From: Halosimplex aquaticum
GTDB taxonomy: Archaea > Halobacteriota > Halobacteria > Halobacteriales > Haloarculaceae
Length of the DNA stretch: 64,000 bases
Reading direction: 5' to 3'
Assembly: GCF_028747785.1 (NCBI RefSeq)
Contig: NZ_CP118158.1
Location: forward strand, 1,736,001-1,800,000
In this document: positions 9,359 to 18,595 of the stretch, piece after piece
How the letters are laid out: each line of letters begins with the position of its first letter
Numbering within the stretch: the first letter of the stretch is position 1
Made by a program: the position numbers and the translations under genes
Notes under the pieces: model-generated
What the model was told of the DNA's origin: nothing
What the model saw: the letters and a program-made list of their open reading frames with translations, nothing else
Database searches by the model: none

Positions 9359-10197
9359 TCAGTATCGGTAGTCGACCGACTCGAGTCGCGCCCGCCAGTA
9401 TTGGCAGTCGCCCTCTGAGAGGTTCCATTCGACGGCCGCCTTGCTCGGTAGTGCCATTCCGTCACGTCGCTCGTACTCGCCGAAGTGGCCGGTCCAGGGC
9501 GCGTAATCGCCGTCCTCTTGGCGGTACCGTTCCGCGGCGGTCACCCGCTTAACCAGCCCCTCGTCGTCGAGGTGGAAGACGAGCGACGCGGTGGTCTCCC
9601 CGTCTCTGATAGTTGCACGGGCGGAGCCCTCGTCGACGGCCGTCCACTCGACGCCCGCATCCGGCAGGAGCGCCGTCGGGAACCAGACGGCCTCCCCGAG
9701 ATACCGCAGCAGTTCTCCTTCGTTCAGTTCGGGGCCAGGGTCCGAGCTGGCGACCGGGATCGTCGACAGGAGGTGCGCGCGAAGGGATCCCCGGCCGGAC
9801 TCGTAGGCGTCGACGACGCGGACCGGAAGGAACGGCGCGATCTCGACCCTGGCGTCCCAGACGAAGCCGGGCGGATCGACGGAGTAGTCCTGCGTCGCGG
9901 TCATCGGCTTCCACGGGTCGTCGACACCGCCGGGCCTGAACTCGCCGCATTGGGTGAGCCGGACCGACCGTACCGGCCGTTGACCGGGCTCCAGCACCGC
10001 CTCGAAGTATCGTCTCACCGGTCGCGGGAGGTCCGCCACGTCCTTGGGATCGTAGGTGTCCGCTGGTTTGGGCCGGGCGGCCGACCGGAGCGCCTCGACC
10101 CGTTGTTTCCTTCGAGTCGCACTTGTCCGACCGCGACGATCGCGACGGCCGCGAGGACGACGCCGAGGAACAGGCGACGGAGCGTCGACGATTCCAT
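9359..10197 (-). pseudogene. DUF6544/DUF6920-like protein, frameshifted near its N-terminus
   Basis: The main frame (minus strand, 9359 to about 10110) encodes a domain starting RPVRRYFEAVLEP, with later blocks MTATQDYSVDPPGFVWDA and GEAVWFPTALLP typical of the DUF6544/6920 family (YndJ-like unknown domain). It has no start codon of its own. A matching membrane anchor, MESSTLRRLFLGVVLAAVAI, begins at 10197 in another frame and runs into it near 10115. The likely ancestral protein is anchor plus domain, joined by a single-base indel. It could be a true pseudogene or a sequencing error. Confidence 0.6.
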
Positions 10198-10272
10198 ACC
10201 GGAAGTTCGCGTCGCGAACACGTGAGTGTTGGTGGAGGTGACGTGTGAACGACCACGACCCGACGTCTCGTA

Positions 10273-10932
10273 CTACGGATGTCTCGACGGACCGGAGACC
10301 GACCGGCGATACGCGTCGAACAGCGCCGGGAGGCCGAGCGGGAGCGCTAGCACGCCGAAGGTCGCCTCCGTCGCGACGGCCAGGGAGGACCGTCGGACGA
10401 CGAGACCGAACGCGACGACGCCGATCCCGGCGACGAGGTACGCGAGATTGCTCCAGAGCGGATCGTACGTCGAGCAGTACGCCCAGCAGACGAACGTGTA
10501 CGCCGGAGCGTTCCACGTCGCTGGATCCGGTTTCGGCCAGAAGAATCGACAGTACGTCGTTAGCGCGATCATCGCGACGGTCGGCAGGCCGACGAGCCAC
10601 GTCGCAGGACCGTACTGCCACCGCCCCGCGAACCGTTCGTAGCCCCGAAGGAACAGCGCCGAGGCACACGCGATCCACAGCCAGATCCCGACTGTGTAAC
10701 TCACCGGCCAGTGCTCGATCCGCGGCTGGGTGACCGGTACTCGGTATGCCTCTGGTAGCGAGAACCACGGGAAGGACGGGTCGGGAATCGGGTTCGTAAA
10801 CAGGGCGAGCAGACACAGGACCGTCCCGACGACGAGGCCCCAGAGTCCGTACGTGGTGTACGCCGCCAGCCAGTCAGGTAGTTGTTGCTCCGAGCGGGAG
10901 ACCGTCGTTGAATCGGCAGTCTTCCAGGTCAT
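10273..10932 (-). CDS. unknown multi-pass membrane protein
   Basis: 219 residues from the ATG at 10932 (upstream frame continues to 11019 but within the permease gene). About five hydrophobic helices, with aromatic-rich loops (ENHWPVS-like region, FFWPKPDP, CWAYCSTYDPLW). It follows the TRASH permease gene by 7 bases on the same strand, so it is probably co-expressed with it. Function unknown. Confidence 0.55.
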   Translation of the reverse strand: MTWKTADSTTVSRSEQQLPDWLAAYTTYGLWGLVVGTVLCLLALFTNPIPDPSFPWFSLPEAYRVPVTQPRIEHWPVSYTVGIWLWIACASALFLRGYERFAGRWQYGPATWLVGLPTVAMIALTTYCRFFWPKPDPATWNAPAYTFVCWAYCSTYDPLWSNLAYLVAGIGVVAFGLVVRRSSLAVATEATFGVLALPLGLPALFDAYRRSVSGPSRHP

Positions 10933-10939
10933 GGGTCCG

Positions 10940-12349
10940 TCAGTGGTGTTCGTGTCCGCCGGTGGCTGCTCCCGACGCGACGGACTCGATCTGTTCGAAC
11001 TCGCCAGGCGACTCTTCAAATCGCCGCTTGCACGCCTTCGAGCAGAAGTGGTACGTCTCGCCGCCGTGGGTCACGCTCGGTCCGTCATCACCGGTCCGCA
11101 TCCCACAGACCGGGTCGCGATACTGACCGGGCGCTCCCAGTCCACGCCGGTAGACGTACAGGAGGAATCCCGAGAGCACAAAGGCGATCAGGTTGAGGTA
11201 GAACGTGTAGTTCAGTTCGAAGTACGTCTGTTCGGTCGCGGTCTGGCCGCCGGCGAGGTTCGGGACGATGCCGAGAGCGTCGAACAGCTGCTCCATGAGG
11301 AAGCCCGTGAAGGCCATCGTGACGAAGAAGACACCGAGGATGTACGCCATCACTTTCCAGCCGTAGTACTTGCGGTAGACGTTCAGCACGGGCACAGTAA
11401 TCAGATCGGCGTAGACGAACGCGATGACGCCAGCGAAGCTCACGCCACCGCCCCACAGTGCGACGGCGAAGGGAACGTTGCCCATGCTCCCGACGAAACT
11501 CAGGACGGCGATGGCCACGCCCATCACCGCGTTTTCTGCGCTAACGAGGAGGCTATCGCCCTGGAGGAACAGCGTGTTCCAGACCCACTGCGGAACGAAG
11601 ACGATGACGAACCCCGAAATCAGGAATCCGGCGATGACGTCTTTGTAGAGCATCGACCACTCCTTACGGTACTGATTGCCCACCTTGTACCACCCGCCCC
11701 AGGACAGGAGTTCGTCGCGCCAGCCGCCAGTGCTCGCCGCTTCCTGGCGGTAGGTTTCCATGCACCCCTCCGAGCAGAATTTCAGCGTCTCACCGCCGTC
11801 GGTGACGATGGAGTACTCGTCTTTGCCTTCCATTCCACAGGTCGGGTCCTCGGAGACGCCGTGTTCGTGGTCCCGCTCGTTGAGTTCCTCGCGAACACGG
11901 TCGAAGAGATTCTCGGGGAGCGTCAGGTGGACGATGACGGCCATCACCGCGATGAGGATCACGCCGCCCAGCAGCTCGGCGACGAGGAACTCCCAGCCCA
12001 GCAGGATCAGGATCATCAGCCCGAGTTCGACGATGAGGTTCGTCGACGCGAACATGAAGGCGAGGAAGTTGACGACGTGGGCGCCCTTCTTGAACAGTCC
12101 CTTGCCGATGGCGACGGCGCCGAAGCTACAGCCGCTACTGGCGGCGCCGAATAGCGTCGCCTTGGTAATTCCCCTGAGACCGCCCTCGCCGAGAACCGCC
12201 GCCATCCGCTCTTTGGAGACGTAGACCTGGACGAGGCTGGTGATGACTAACCCCATAATGATCGCCCACGCGGCCGTCCAGAGGAATCCGAACCCGATTC
12301 GAAGCGCCTCGAACAGTTGCGACCCGAGCGTCGCCTGTAGCATCAGCAC
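10940..12349 (-). CDS. UPF0718/ArsP-like permease with two TRASH/YHS domains
   Basis: 469 residues. Two half-permease blocks of four helices carry the DUF318/UPF0718 pattern (GAASSGCSFGAVAIGKGLF near residue 70; SMGNVPFAVALWGGG near residue 285). A TRASH/YHS metal-binding domain is inserted between them (DPTCGM ... FCSEGC, about residues 168-205) and a second follows at the C-terminus (DPVCGM ... FCSKAC, about 418-455), ending in a His-rich tail. The family includes arsenical and metal(loid) efflux permeases, and TRASH modules bind metals such as copper. Likely metal(loid) export with a sensing or capture tail; substrate inferred only. Paralogue at 33540-34871. Confidence 0.82.
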   Translation of the reverse strand: MLMLQATLGSQLFEALRIGFGFLWTAAWAIIMGLVITSLVQVYVSKERMAAVLGEGGLRGITKATLFGAASSGCSFGAVAIGKGLFKKGAHVVNFLAFMFASTNLIVELGLMILILLGWEFLVAELLGGVILIAVMAVIVHLTLPENLFDRVREELNERDHEHGVSEDPTCGMEGKDEYSIVTDGGETLKFCSEGCMETYRQEAASTGGWRDELLSWGGWYKVGNQYRKEWSMLYKDVIAGFLISGFVIVFVPQWVWNTLFLQGDSLLVSAENAVMGVAIAVLSFVGSMGNVPFAVALWGGGVSFAGVIAFVYADLITVPVLNVYRKYYGWKVMAYILGVFFVTMAFTGFLMEQLFDALGIVPNLAGGQTATEQTYFELNYTFYLNLIAFVLSGFLLYVYRRGLGAPGQYRDPVCGMRTGDDGPSVTHGGETYHFCSKACKRRFEESPGEFEQIESVASGAATGGHEHH

Positions 12350-12962
12350 CGGACCTCCTGTTCCGGCCGAAGGGCGACCTGCTCGTTCGGTGCTACACCC
12401 GGTTCCACTCGATCTACTTCGAGTTGGCCTCTCCCGAAATCAGTACGACTGAATCGTCGAGTTGTGTATGGAGTGGTCATTGGTTTCCGTCGTCCGCTCG
12501 ATAGCGAACCCTGTCTGGAGATACGCAACCATATTTCAATGCGATTGCTGTTTCGAGACCATGGTTATGGGACCGGGAAGTCATTTGAATTCAAAGTGGG
12601 ATTGCGGCCTGTTCGTGCCGTGGTACTTCTCGGGACGGAGCCGAACCAATTACTGAACGTGGATGTAACGCCTAACAGCGACGATGTCACCGTTCTAATC
12701 GATCTGCGGTATTCTCTCGGGTGATCGCCGGAGCAGGTCAACTCTCCTCCGCAGAGAGTGAATCGACGAGTTAGCGGCCAATCGGACCGATCGATCGGTG
12801 TATAGACGAGGGTTCCGCCACCGGATATCCACTACGATGACTAGATCCGAGTGGCGAAACATCAGTGTGAGTCTCGACTTCGGATCTAATGTTGTGGGGG
12901 CGCTCTGTTAAGGTTCTCTAAGGGAAATCGCATTGGAACATGTGTGCGTCTATACGAGTGTG
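12350..12962. other. intergenic region with one weak ORF
   Basis: 613 bases between the permease start and the ABC ATPase. Composition is more A/T-rich than the genes around it. One short plus-strand ORF (12464-12724) is listed separately; the rest I cannot interpret. Confidence 0.4.
12464..12724 (+). CDS. doubtful small hypothetical protein
   Basis: 86 residues. The last 40 residues (VLLGTEPNQLLNVDVTPNSD then LIDLRYSL) look like a plausible beta-rich acidic fold. The start is arbitrary and codon choice is less G/C-biased at third positions than in neighbouring genes. It could be a small gene, the tail of a decayed larger one, or chance. No family recognised. Confidence 0.28.
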   Translation: MYGVVIGFRRPLDSEPCLEIRNHISMRLLFRDHGYGTGKSFEFKVGLRPVRAVVLLGTEPNQLLNVDVTPNSDDVTVLIDLRYSLG

Positions 12963-13784
12963 ATGAAGGAAGCACCCGATCAAGGACGCGGCGTCTCAGA
13001 TACCGAGAAGCTACGAGATGACGCCGTCGTTCGCGCGAGCGGCGTCGAGAAGACGTACGACTCTGTCCTTCCGTTCACCCGTTCCGTGGAGGTCCTCGAC
13101 GGCGCGACGCTCCGTGTCGAGCGCGGACAGGTCGTCGGGATCATGGGCGAGAACGGGAGCGGTAAGTCGACGCTCATGGGGATCCTCGCCGGTGTCCTCA
13201 CCCACGACGCCGGCGAGGTCGACCGGGCGGGCTCGGTCGGCTGGTGTCCGCAGGAACCACGGCTATACGACCGGCTGACCGTCGACGAGACTTTCGAGCT
13301 GTTCGGGACGGCCTACGGAATGACCGACAACGAAATCGCCGAAGCCAGGGAGTGGTTGACCGACGTGCTTGACTTCGAACGCTTCCGGGACCGGCAGGTT
13401 CGTCACCTCAGCGGCGGCAACCGACAGAAGGTCAACCTCTCGGTCGCGTTGATGCACGAGCCAGACCTGCTTCTACTGGATGAACCCTACACCGGATTCG
13501 ACTGGGAGACGTTCCTGGCGTTCTGGGACCTGACCGAGGAGTTGCGGGCCCGCGGCGTCGGCGTCGCCATCATCTCTCACATCATCAACGAGCGCGACCG
13601 CTTCGACGTGGTGTACGAGCTGCACGACGGGCACCTCCACCGACAGGAGATCGGCGACGATAAGGGACTGGACTCGGAGCCGACTGAGGACGATGTCGCG
13701 TGCAAACGGACCGCATCGTTCGTCGACGGGGCCGGTGCCGGAGGTGGACAGCGAGCAACTTCCGGACAGGAGGCGGGCGAATGA
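12963..13784 (+). CDS. ABC transporter ATP-binding protein
   Basis: 273 residues from the ATG at 12963. Walker A GENGSGKST is near residue 62, signature LSGGNRQKV near 148, Walker B LLLLDEPYTG near 170, and the H-loop ISHIINERD near 205. The ATPase core has the length of an export ATPase; the last 50 residues are an acidic, low-complexity tail. It overlaps the next gene by 4 bases (ATGA), and two permease genes follow: the cassette is one ATPase with two ABC-2-like permeases. Substrate unknown. Confidence 0.85.
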   Translation: MKEAPDQGRGVSDTEKLRDDAVVRASGVEKTYDSVLPFTRSVEVLDGATLRVERGQVVGIMGENGSGKSTLMGILAGVLTHDAGEVDRAGSVGWCPQEPRLYDRLTVDETFELFGTAYGMTDNEIAEAREWLTDVLDFERFRDRQVRHLSGGNRQKVNLSVALMHEPDLLLLDEPYTGFDWETFLAFWDLTEELRARGVGVAIISHIINERDRFDVVYELHDGHLHRQEIGDDKGLDSEPTEDDVACKRTASFVDGAGAGGGQRATSGQEAGE

Positions 13785-14527
13785 GTAGCGTCACCCGGAC
13801 CGTGGCGGGCATTCGGGCGAGCACGCGCTCGTTCGTCCGGGAACCGTTCACCGTCGTGTTGCTCATCGTCCTGCCCGCGCTGTCTATCCAGATATACGGG
13901 ATCGGCATGGGGCAGTTCCCCGACGTTGGGATCTTCGCAGTGAGCGGGTCGGTCGCGACGGTCGGCCGAATCACTGGCGCCGTGTTCGCCACCGGCGCGC
14001 TCGCGGGCGTGCTCGGCCTCTTCCAGATGATCAGCGCCCGGCACGCCGACCGGCGGCTTGCAATCTGTGGGTTCCGCGGCGTCGAACTCGTCACGGCACG
14101 GTTCGCGACCGTCGCCGTGGCCAGTGCTGTCGTCGGCGTCGTCTCGGCGCTCTCGCTTATAGCCCTCGTTGACGACCCGATCGGAGCACCAATCGCCGCG
14201 TTTGCCGGGCTTACACTGGCCGGTGCCATCTACGGCCTGCTCGGTATCGTCGTCGGGAGCGTACTCCCCAGGGAGCTGGAGGGGTCACTCCTGCTCGTCA
14301 TCCTGGCGGACGTGGACAACGTCTTCGCGAGCGGCCTGTTCGCGATCGAGGACGGCGTCACTCAGTTCGCGCCGCTCGCCCATCCCCACGCCATCGTGAC
14401 ACAGGCCGTCGTCGAGGGGTCGCTGGCGACCGAGCACTTGGTCCCGGCCCTCGGCCACCTCTCGCTGTTCGCGCTCCTGAGTGTCATCGTCTACACGTAC
14501 CAGGTCGAGTCGGGGGGTGACGCCTGA
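13781..14527 (+). CDS. ABC-2 type permease 1
   Basis: 248 residues, starting at the ATG that overlaps the ATPase stop. About six helices; the motif TRTVAGIRASTRSFVREPFT at the N-terminus and ISARHADRRLAICGFRGVEL in the coupling loop are typical of the ABC-2 membrane family. Its stop overlaps the start of the second permease by one base (TGATG). Confidence 0.78.
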   Translation: MSSVTRTVAGIRASTRSFVREPFTVVLLIVLPALSIQIYGIGMGQFPDVGIFAVSGSVATVGRITGAVFATGALAGVLGLFQMISARHADRRLAICGFRGVELVTARFATVAVASAVVGVVSALSLIALVDDPIGAPIAAFAGLTLAGAIYGLLGIVVGSVLPRELEGSLLLVILADVDNVFASGLFAIEDGVTQFAPLAHPHAIVTQAVVEGSLATEHLVPALGHLSLFALLSVIVYTYQVESGGDA

Positions 14528-15261
14528 TGAACCGCCGCGTCGCGACCGCCGTGACGATGGGCGTCCGGGAGTTCCGCCGGACGCCGGTCCTGCTGGCACT
14601 GCTCGCATTCCTCCCGGCGTACATCATCGGCGCGTTCGTCCTGCTGGTTCCGGACGTAGACGTCCCGGCAACGATCGACGGGACGACGGTCACTGTTCCG
14701 ATGGCGGACTTCGCGGCGGCGTTCATGACGCCGGTGACCGTCGCCATCCTCTCGGGCATCGTCGGGCTGTTCCTCGTCCAGACGTCGCAGGCGGCCGACG
14801 ACAGGCTCCGACTCGCCGGCTACAGCGCGACCGACCTCGTTGTCTCGCGGGTCGGCACGCTCGCACTCGGGACCGCCGTCGTGGCAGCGGCGTCGGTACT
14901 CGTCGCCGTGCTGGTATTCACTCCCGAATCGATACTCCCGTTCGTCGCGGCGACGCTGCTCGTCGGGCTCACGTACGGCATCCTCGGTGTCGTCGTCGGC
15001 ATCGTCCTCGGTCGGCTGGGCGGGGTGTACGTGATGCTGTTCGCACCGATGGTGGACGTCCTCATGTTCCAGAACCCGCTTGCGACTGATGCGCCCAAGT
15101 GGACGCGACTCCTGCCGAGCCACTACGCGACGAACGCGCTCTTCGACGCGGCGTTCACGTCGGGTGTCGATGCCTGGGACTTCGGCGGCGCCGTCGCATA
15201 TGCCGCCGTCCTCCTCGCTATCGGCGTGCTGGTCTTCTATCGGGCGACGGACGTCGAGTGA
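14527..15261 (+). CDS. ABC-2 type permease 2
   Basis: 244 residues with about six helices and a coupling loop (QTSQAADDRLRLAGYSATDL) that parallels the one in permease 1, so the two are duplicated halves of a heterodimeric channel. Translationally coupled to the upstream gene. No substrate clue beyond the family; the nearest downstream genes are metal-binding small proteins. Confidence 0.78.
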   Translation: MNRRVATAVTMGVREFRRTPVLLALLAFLPAYIIGAFVLLVPDVDVPATIDGTTVTVPMADFAAAFMTPVTVAILSGIVGLFLVQTSQAADDRLRLAGYSATDLVVSRVGTLALGTAVVAAASVLVAVLVFTPESILPFVAATLLVGLTYGILGVVVGIVLGRLGGVYVMLFAPMVDVLMFQNPLATDAPKWTRLLPSHYATNALFDAAFTSGVDAWDFGGAVAYAAVLLAIGVLVFYRATDVE

Positions 15262-15272
15262 TCGGAAGTCGA

Positions 15273-15479
15273 TTACTCGGGCGACCACTCACACGCGTTC
15301 CCAGCGGTGAGGTCGTTTTCATCGATGTGAGCCGACAGACACGCGTAGTTGCAGAAGTAGGTCGGCGAGCCGCAATCGTCAGTGCAGTCCCTGACGCAGA
15401 TTGGGTCGTGGTCGAAGATTCGGGCTCCGCAGTACGTACAGGTCGCGTTCGCATCAGGCGTCGATACAGTCGTGGACAT
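15273..15479 (-). CDS. small zinc-ribbon protein
   Basis: 68 residues with four or more Cys pairs in zinc-finger-like spacing: CTYCGARI near residue 14, CVRDCTDDCG near 28 and CNYACLSAH near 43. It belongs to the small CPxCG-related zinc-finger proteins common in haloarchaea. Probably cytoplasmic; function unknown. Converges on the upstream permease gene. Confidence 0.72.
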   Translation of the reverse strand: MSTTVSTPDANATCTYCGARIFDHDPICVRDCTDDCGSPTYFCNYACLSAHIDENDLTAGNACEWSPE

Positions 15480-15554
15480 ACCGATACTACGGAGACGATT
15501 CAGGAAGCAGTTTCGTCGCCAGCCACCTACAGTGAGTGCTGATTGGAGATTCGG

Positions 15555-15917
15555 TCACTTGTCCGACCGGAGTTTCGCCCGCCGCTCTTCGAACTCTTCC
15601 TCTGAAAGATCGCCCCGGGCGTAGGCAACCCGTAGCTCCTCGAGCGCCGGATCGCTGAGTGCGCCCGACCCGGTCCTGCCGACGAGCCCACGGTACAGGA
15701 GGTAGCCGATACCGACCAGAACGACCAGCCAGACGAGCATCATCCCGAGTCCCCACAGGGGTGAAAGACCGCCGGCCATGCCGTCGCCCCACCACCAGCC
15801 CATCATCCCCATCATCGGCATCGCGAACACCATCATCAACAACGGGAACAGGACGATGACGCCGAGAACGACGACGACGATCCGAAACCATCCGTCGGAC
15901 GAGCGCTGTGTAGCCAT
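15555..15917 (-). CDS. SHOCT membrane protein with Met/Trp-rich loop
   Basis: 120 residues from the ATG at 15917, which has a strong ribosome site GAGGAG 8 bases upstream on the minus strand; the 13 extra codons upstream are unlikely to be used. Two hydrophobic helices flank a Met/Trp/Gly-rich loop (MPMMGMMGWWWGDGM) suited to soft-metal binding, and the C-terminus is a SHOCT motif (ALEELRVAYARGDLSEEEFE). No enzymatic motif. Similar layout to the gene at 49760-50158, whose loop adds His. Confidence 0.75.
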   Translation of the reverse strand: MATQRSSDGWFRIVVVVLGVIVLFPLLMMVFAMPMMGMMGWWWGDGMAGGLSPLWGLGMMLVWLVVLVGIGYLLYRGLVGRTGSGALSDPALEELRVAYARGDLSEEEFEERRAKLRSDK

Positions 15918-15975
15918 AATATATCTCCTCATCGATCCTACGGAGCCGAATGCCAAGTAATTCAGTCCCGACCGA

Positions 15976-16611
15976 CTACGCCGGCAAGGGATCGACGAGG
16001 ACCGTGGCCGTTCCGTCGAGGACGCGCTCTCCGTCGGCGTTCTCGATACGGGTCGTCAGTCGGTAGCGGTCGCCGTCGAGGTCGTCGTCGATCTCACAGA
16101 CAGCCGTAAGCGACTCACCGATCTGCACCGGCCCCTCGAACTTGAGCTTCTGCGAGAGGTAGATCGAGAGTCCTGGGAGGCAGGCCAGTGCTGCGCTAAC
16201 GAGTCCCGACACGAGCGTCCCGTGGGCGATGCGACCGCCGAAGCGCGTCTTCTCCGCGAACGAATCGTTCAGGTGGAGTGCGTTCGTGTCGCCCGTCGCC
16301 TCGGCGAACTTCCGGACGTCGTCGTCAGTGAGTGTCTTCCGGAACTCGACACGGTCACCGGCGCTCAGAGATTCGGGATCGGCGATCGACAGGTCGAACT
16401 CGCCGCCAGCGCGGCCGTAGTGCAAGCGCGGAACCGTGACGCCGCTCGCCTCGCTGAGGTGGGGATGTGGCTCGTCGACGAATCGCTTCGGGTGTTCGTC
16501 GAAGAAGTCGCGGCAGTCAGTCGAACAGAAGTAGTACGTCGCCCCCTCGAACTCGGCGGTTATCTCGTTTGACTCACTGGCTTCCATGCCACAAACCGGA
16601 TCGATCGACAT
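15976..16611 (-). CDS. YHS (TRASH-like) domain fused to MaoC-type hydratase
   Basis: 211 residues. The N-terminal 45 residues form a YHS/TRASH metal-binding module (DPVCGMEAS near residue 4, then YYFCSTDC near residue 27). The rest is a MaoC hotdog domain: GDTNALHLNDSFAEKTRFGG near residue 108 carries the conserved Asp/His pair of the hydratase site, and IAHGTLVSGL follows. MaoC proteins are (R)-specific enoyl-CoA hydratases, here with a metal-binding appendage. It is next to a stand-alone YHS gene (16675-16818), 63 bases upstream. The fusion suggests metal-dependent control or a metal-linked substrate; inference only. Confidence 0.78.
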   Translation of the reverse strand: MSIDPVCGMEASESNEITAEFEGATYYFCSTDCRDFFDEHPKRFVDEPHPHLSEASGVTVPRLHYGRAGGEFDLSIADPESLSAGDRVEFRKTLTDDDVRKFAEATGDTNALHLNDSFAEKTRFGGRIAHGTLVSGLVSAALACLPGLSIYLSQKLKFEGPVQIGESLTAVCEIDDDLDGDRYRLTTRIENADGERVLDGTATVLVDPLPA

Positions 16612-16674
16612 GCCGGCAGTACGCTTGGCTCTCGGATAAACATCGGTCAGCGAATCCTCCCGCCTGTGATTTCT

Positions 16675-16818
16675 CTACTCGGTGTATACCGCTGGTCGCG
16701 ATTCGAAGCGCTCTCGACACTCTTCGCTACAGAAATAGTACGTTGCCTCGTCGTATCTGATCGACGCTACTGCCTCGTCAGTTGTTAGTTGCATACCACA
16801 GACGGGGTCATTCGGCAT
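16675..16818 (-). CDS. stand-alone YHS domain protein
   Basis: 47 residues from the ATG at 16818. DPVCGMQL near residue 4, YYFCSEEC near residue 28 and RFESRP complete the YHS metal-binding signature. The open frame extends to 16962 but the upstream part is not family-like and would overlap the neighbouring promoter. It lies immediately upstream of the YHS-MaoC fusion on the same strand. Probably a small metal-binding cofactor or chaperone. Confidence 0.7.
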   Translation of the reverse strand: MPNDPVCGMQLTTDEAVASIRYDEATYYFCSEECRERFESRPAVYTE

Positions 16819-16915
16819 CCTACGCAGTGATTCACTGCCCGTCCGATTGGGTATTTCGAAGTGGCGGTGACAGATACGAATTAAGGCCCGTCGGGAGAAC
16901 GCTGTACTAACGGCA

Positions 16916-18499
16916 ATGGTCAGATTTCTCCTCCGGTTCGTCCGGATCGCTCGGACGTTCACCCCGTTCTTACTGCTCTTCCTCCGTGATAGGCGCCGTT
17001 TTCTAATCGCAGGTGGCTCGCGTACTGTCTCTCAGTCTGAGCACGAGCAACGTGCCCGTCGCCTCCGTGATGCAATGCTCGCCCTCGGGCCAACGTTCGT
17101 GAAGATCGGCCAGGTCCTCTCGACGCGTCCCGACCTCGTACCGCAGGTGTACGCCGAGGAATTCGTCACGCTCCAGGACGCGATTCCGGCGGGTCCGTAT
17201 CGGGAGATGATCCCGGCTCTCGCCGAAGATGTCGGATATCACTCTTACGACGACTTCGATCCCGAACCCATCGCCGGCGGCTCGCTGGCACAGGTCTACC
17301 TGGCGAGCTACCAGGGCGAACAGGTGGTCGTGAAAGTCAGACGACCCGGGATCAAGGATCTCATCGAGACCGACCTGCGCATTATCCGTCGCATCATCCC
17401 GCTCACACTGTTTCTCGCACCAGATCGGTTCAGTTTCTCACTCCGGAACATGGCGGACGACTTCGAGCGCATCATCCTGGAGGAACTCGATTTCGAACGG
17501 GAGGCCCGGATGATGGAGGAAATCCGGGAGAACTTCGCCGCCGATGAGAACGACACCGTTACGATCCCACGCGTGTATCGCGACGTCTCGTCGGACCGCG
17601 TCCTCACCATGGGGTACGTCGAGGGAACGAAGGTCACCGACGTCAAGGAACTCGAAGCGAGCGGCCACGATCCAGAGAATGTCGCCGAGCGAGTTGCGGA
17701 CGCGTACTTCACGATGGGGCTCGAACACGGCGTTTACCACGGCGACCCGCATCCCGGAAATCTCGCTGTCGACGACGACGGTAGGATCGTCTTCTATGAC
17801 TTCGGGATGAGTGGCCGATTCACGCCAGCGATGCAGGCGAGCGTTGTGAATCTCTACCTGGCCGCAGTCAACCGGAACGTCGACGCTATCATCGACGAGC
17901 TCGTCGCCCTCGGCGCGCTCGATCCAGACGCCGACAGAGCCGCCGTCGGACGCGTCCTCGAGCTAGTTATCGAGGATCTCGAGGGGAGCGATGAGGTAGA
18001 TTGGCAGCAGATTATCGACGTCATCGTCGGAATGCTTCGAGAGTTCCCGTTTCGCATCCCGCCGGACGTGATGTTGGTCCTTCGAGTGGGATCGATCGGC
18101 GAGGGCGTTCTCAGACAGCTCGACCCCGAGTTCGACATTCTCGCCGCTGCACAGTCGTTCCTCCGCGAGCACGGCTTCCTCCGGCGAGCAGCCCGGATAA
18201 AACTCGCCGAAGCTCGGTCCGACCTTGAAACCTCTCTCTGGGCGCTCCTTCGGCTACCCACGAAACTGGAGCGGGAACTGGACGCACGGGAACAAGAACG
18301 TGTAGAGACGCCCCGAGCGCTGGTAGAAAACCAACGACGACAGACTCGTTCGATCGGGTATGCCATCCTCGCAGCCGGGACGCTCGTAGCGAGTGGCCTC
18401 GTAGTACCCGTAAGCCGCATTTATGCTACTGTCGGGATCGTCGTCGCGTTCGGCTTCGTCGTTCTGTTCCTCCGTTCGTCGAATCGTCAACCTCAGTGA
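16916..18499 (+). CDS. UbiB/AarF (ABC1) family atypical kinase
   Basis: 527 residues. Visible motifs: KxGQ (FVKIGQVLSTRPDLVP near residue 61), the glycine/Ala-rich loop GGSLAQVYLA near 121 with VVVKVRRPG following, HGDPHPGNL near 278 and YDFGMSG near 295 (DFG-like Asp). The last 50 residues form two hydrophobic helices that anchor the protein. UbiB proteins assist quinone or lipid metabolism at the membrane through ATPase activity. Divergent from the YHS gene by 97 bases. A second member of the family is at 19224-21095. Confidence 0.85.
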   Translation: MVRFLLRFVRIARTFTPFLLLFLRDRRRFLIAGGSRTVSQSEHEQRARRLRDAMLALGPTFVKIGQVLSTRPDLVPQVYAEEFVTLQDAIPAGPYREMIPALAEDVGYHSYDDFDPEPIAGGSLAQVYLASYQGEQVVVKVRRPGIKDLIETDLRIIRRIIPLTLFLAPDRFSFSLRNMADDFERIILEELDFEREARMMEEIRENFAADENDTVTIPRVYRDVSSDRVLTMGYVEGTKVTDVKELEASGHDPENVAERVADAYFTMGLEHGVYHGDPHPGNLAVDDDGRIVFYDFGMSGRFTPAMQASVVNLYLAAVNRNVDAIIDELVALGALDPDADRAAVGRVLELVIEDLEGSDEVDWQQIIDVIVGMLREFPFRIPPDVMLVLRVGSIGEGVLRQLDPEFDILAAAQSFLREHGFLRRAARIKLAEARSDLETSLWALLRLPTKLERELDAREQERVETPRALVENQRRQTRSIGYAILAAGTLVASGLVVPVSRIYATVGIVVAFGFVVLFLRSSNRQPQ

Positions 18500-18502
18500 A
18501 CC

Positions 18503-18525
18503 GCCTCGGGGTCAAGCCCCGAGGC
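18503..18525. terminator. hairpin downstream of the first UbiB gene
   Basis: A perfect 9-base stem GCCTCGGGG / CCCCGAGGC closes a 5-base loop TCAAG, 4 bases after the UbiB stop. It could act as a transcription end or be an IS200/IS605-type end hairpin; no poly-T run follows. Confidence 0.45.
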
Positions 18526-18595
18526 ACTCGGCCTGCTCAGCCTGTAGATGGTGATCGCGAATACGGGCACCAACCGATTGGGCCCGCGACCGCGG

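Noticed and set aside
10730-12154. Long plus-strand ORF opposite the YHS permease
   Set aside because: Antisense shadow; the minus-strand permease has clear family motifs.
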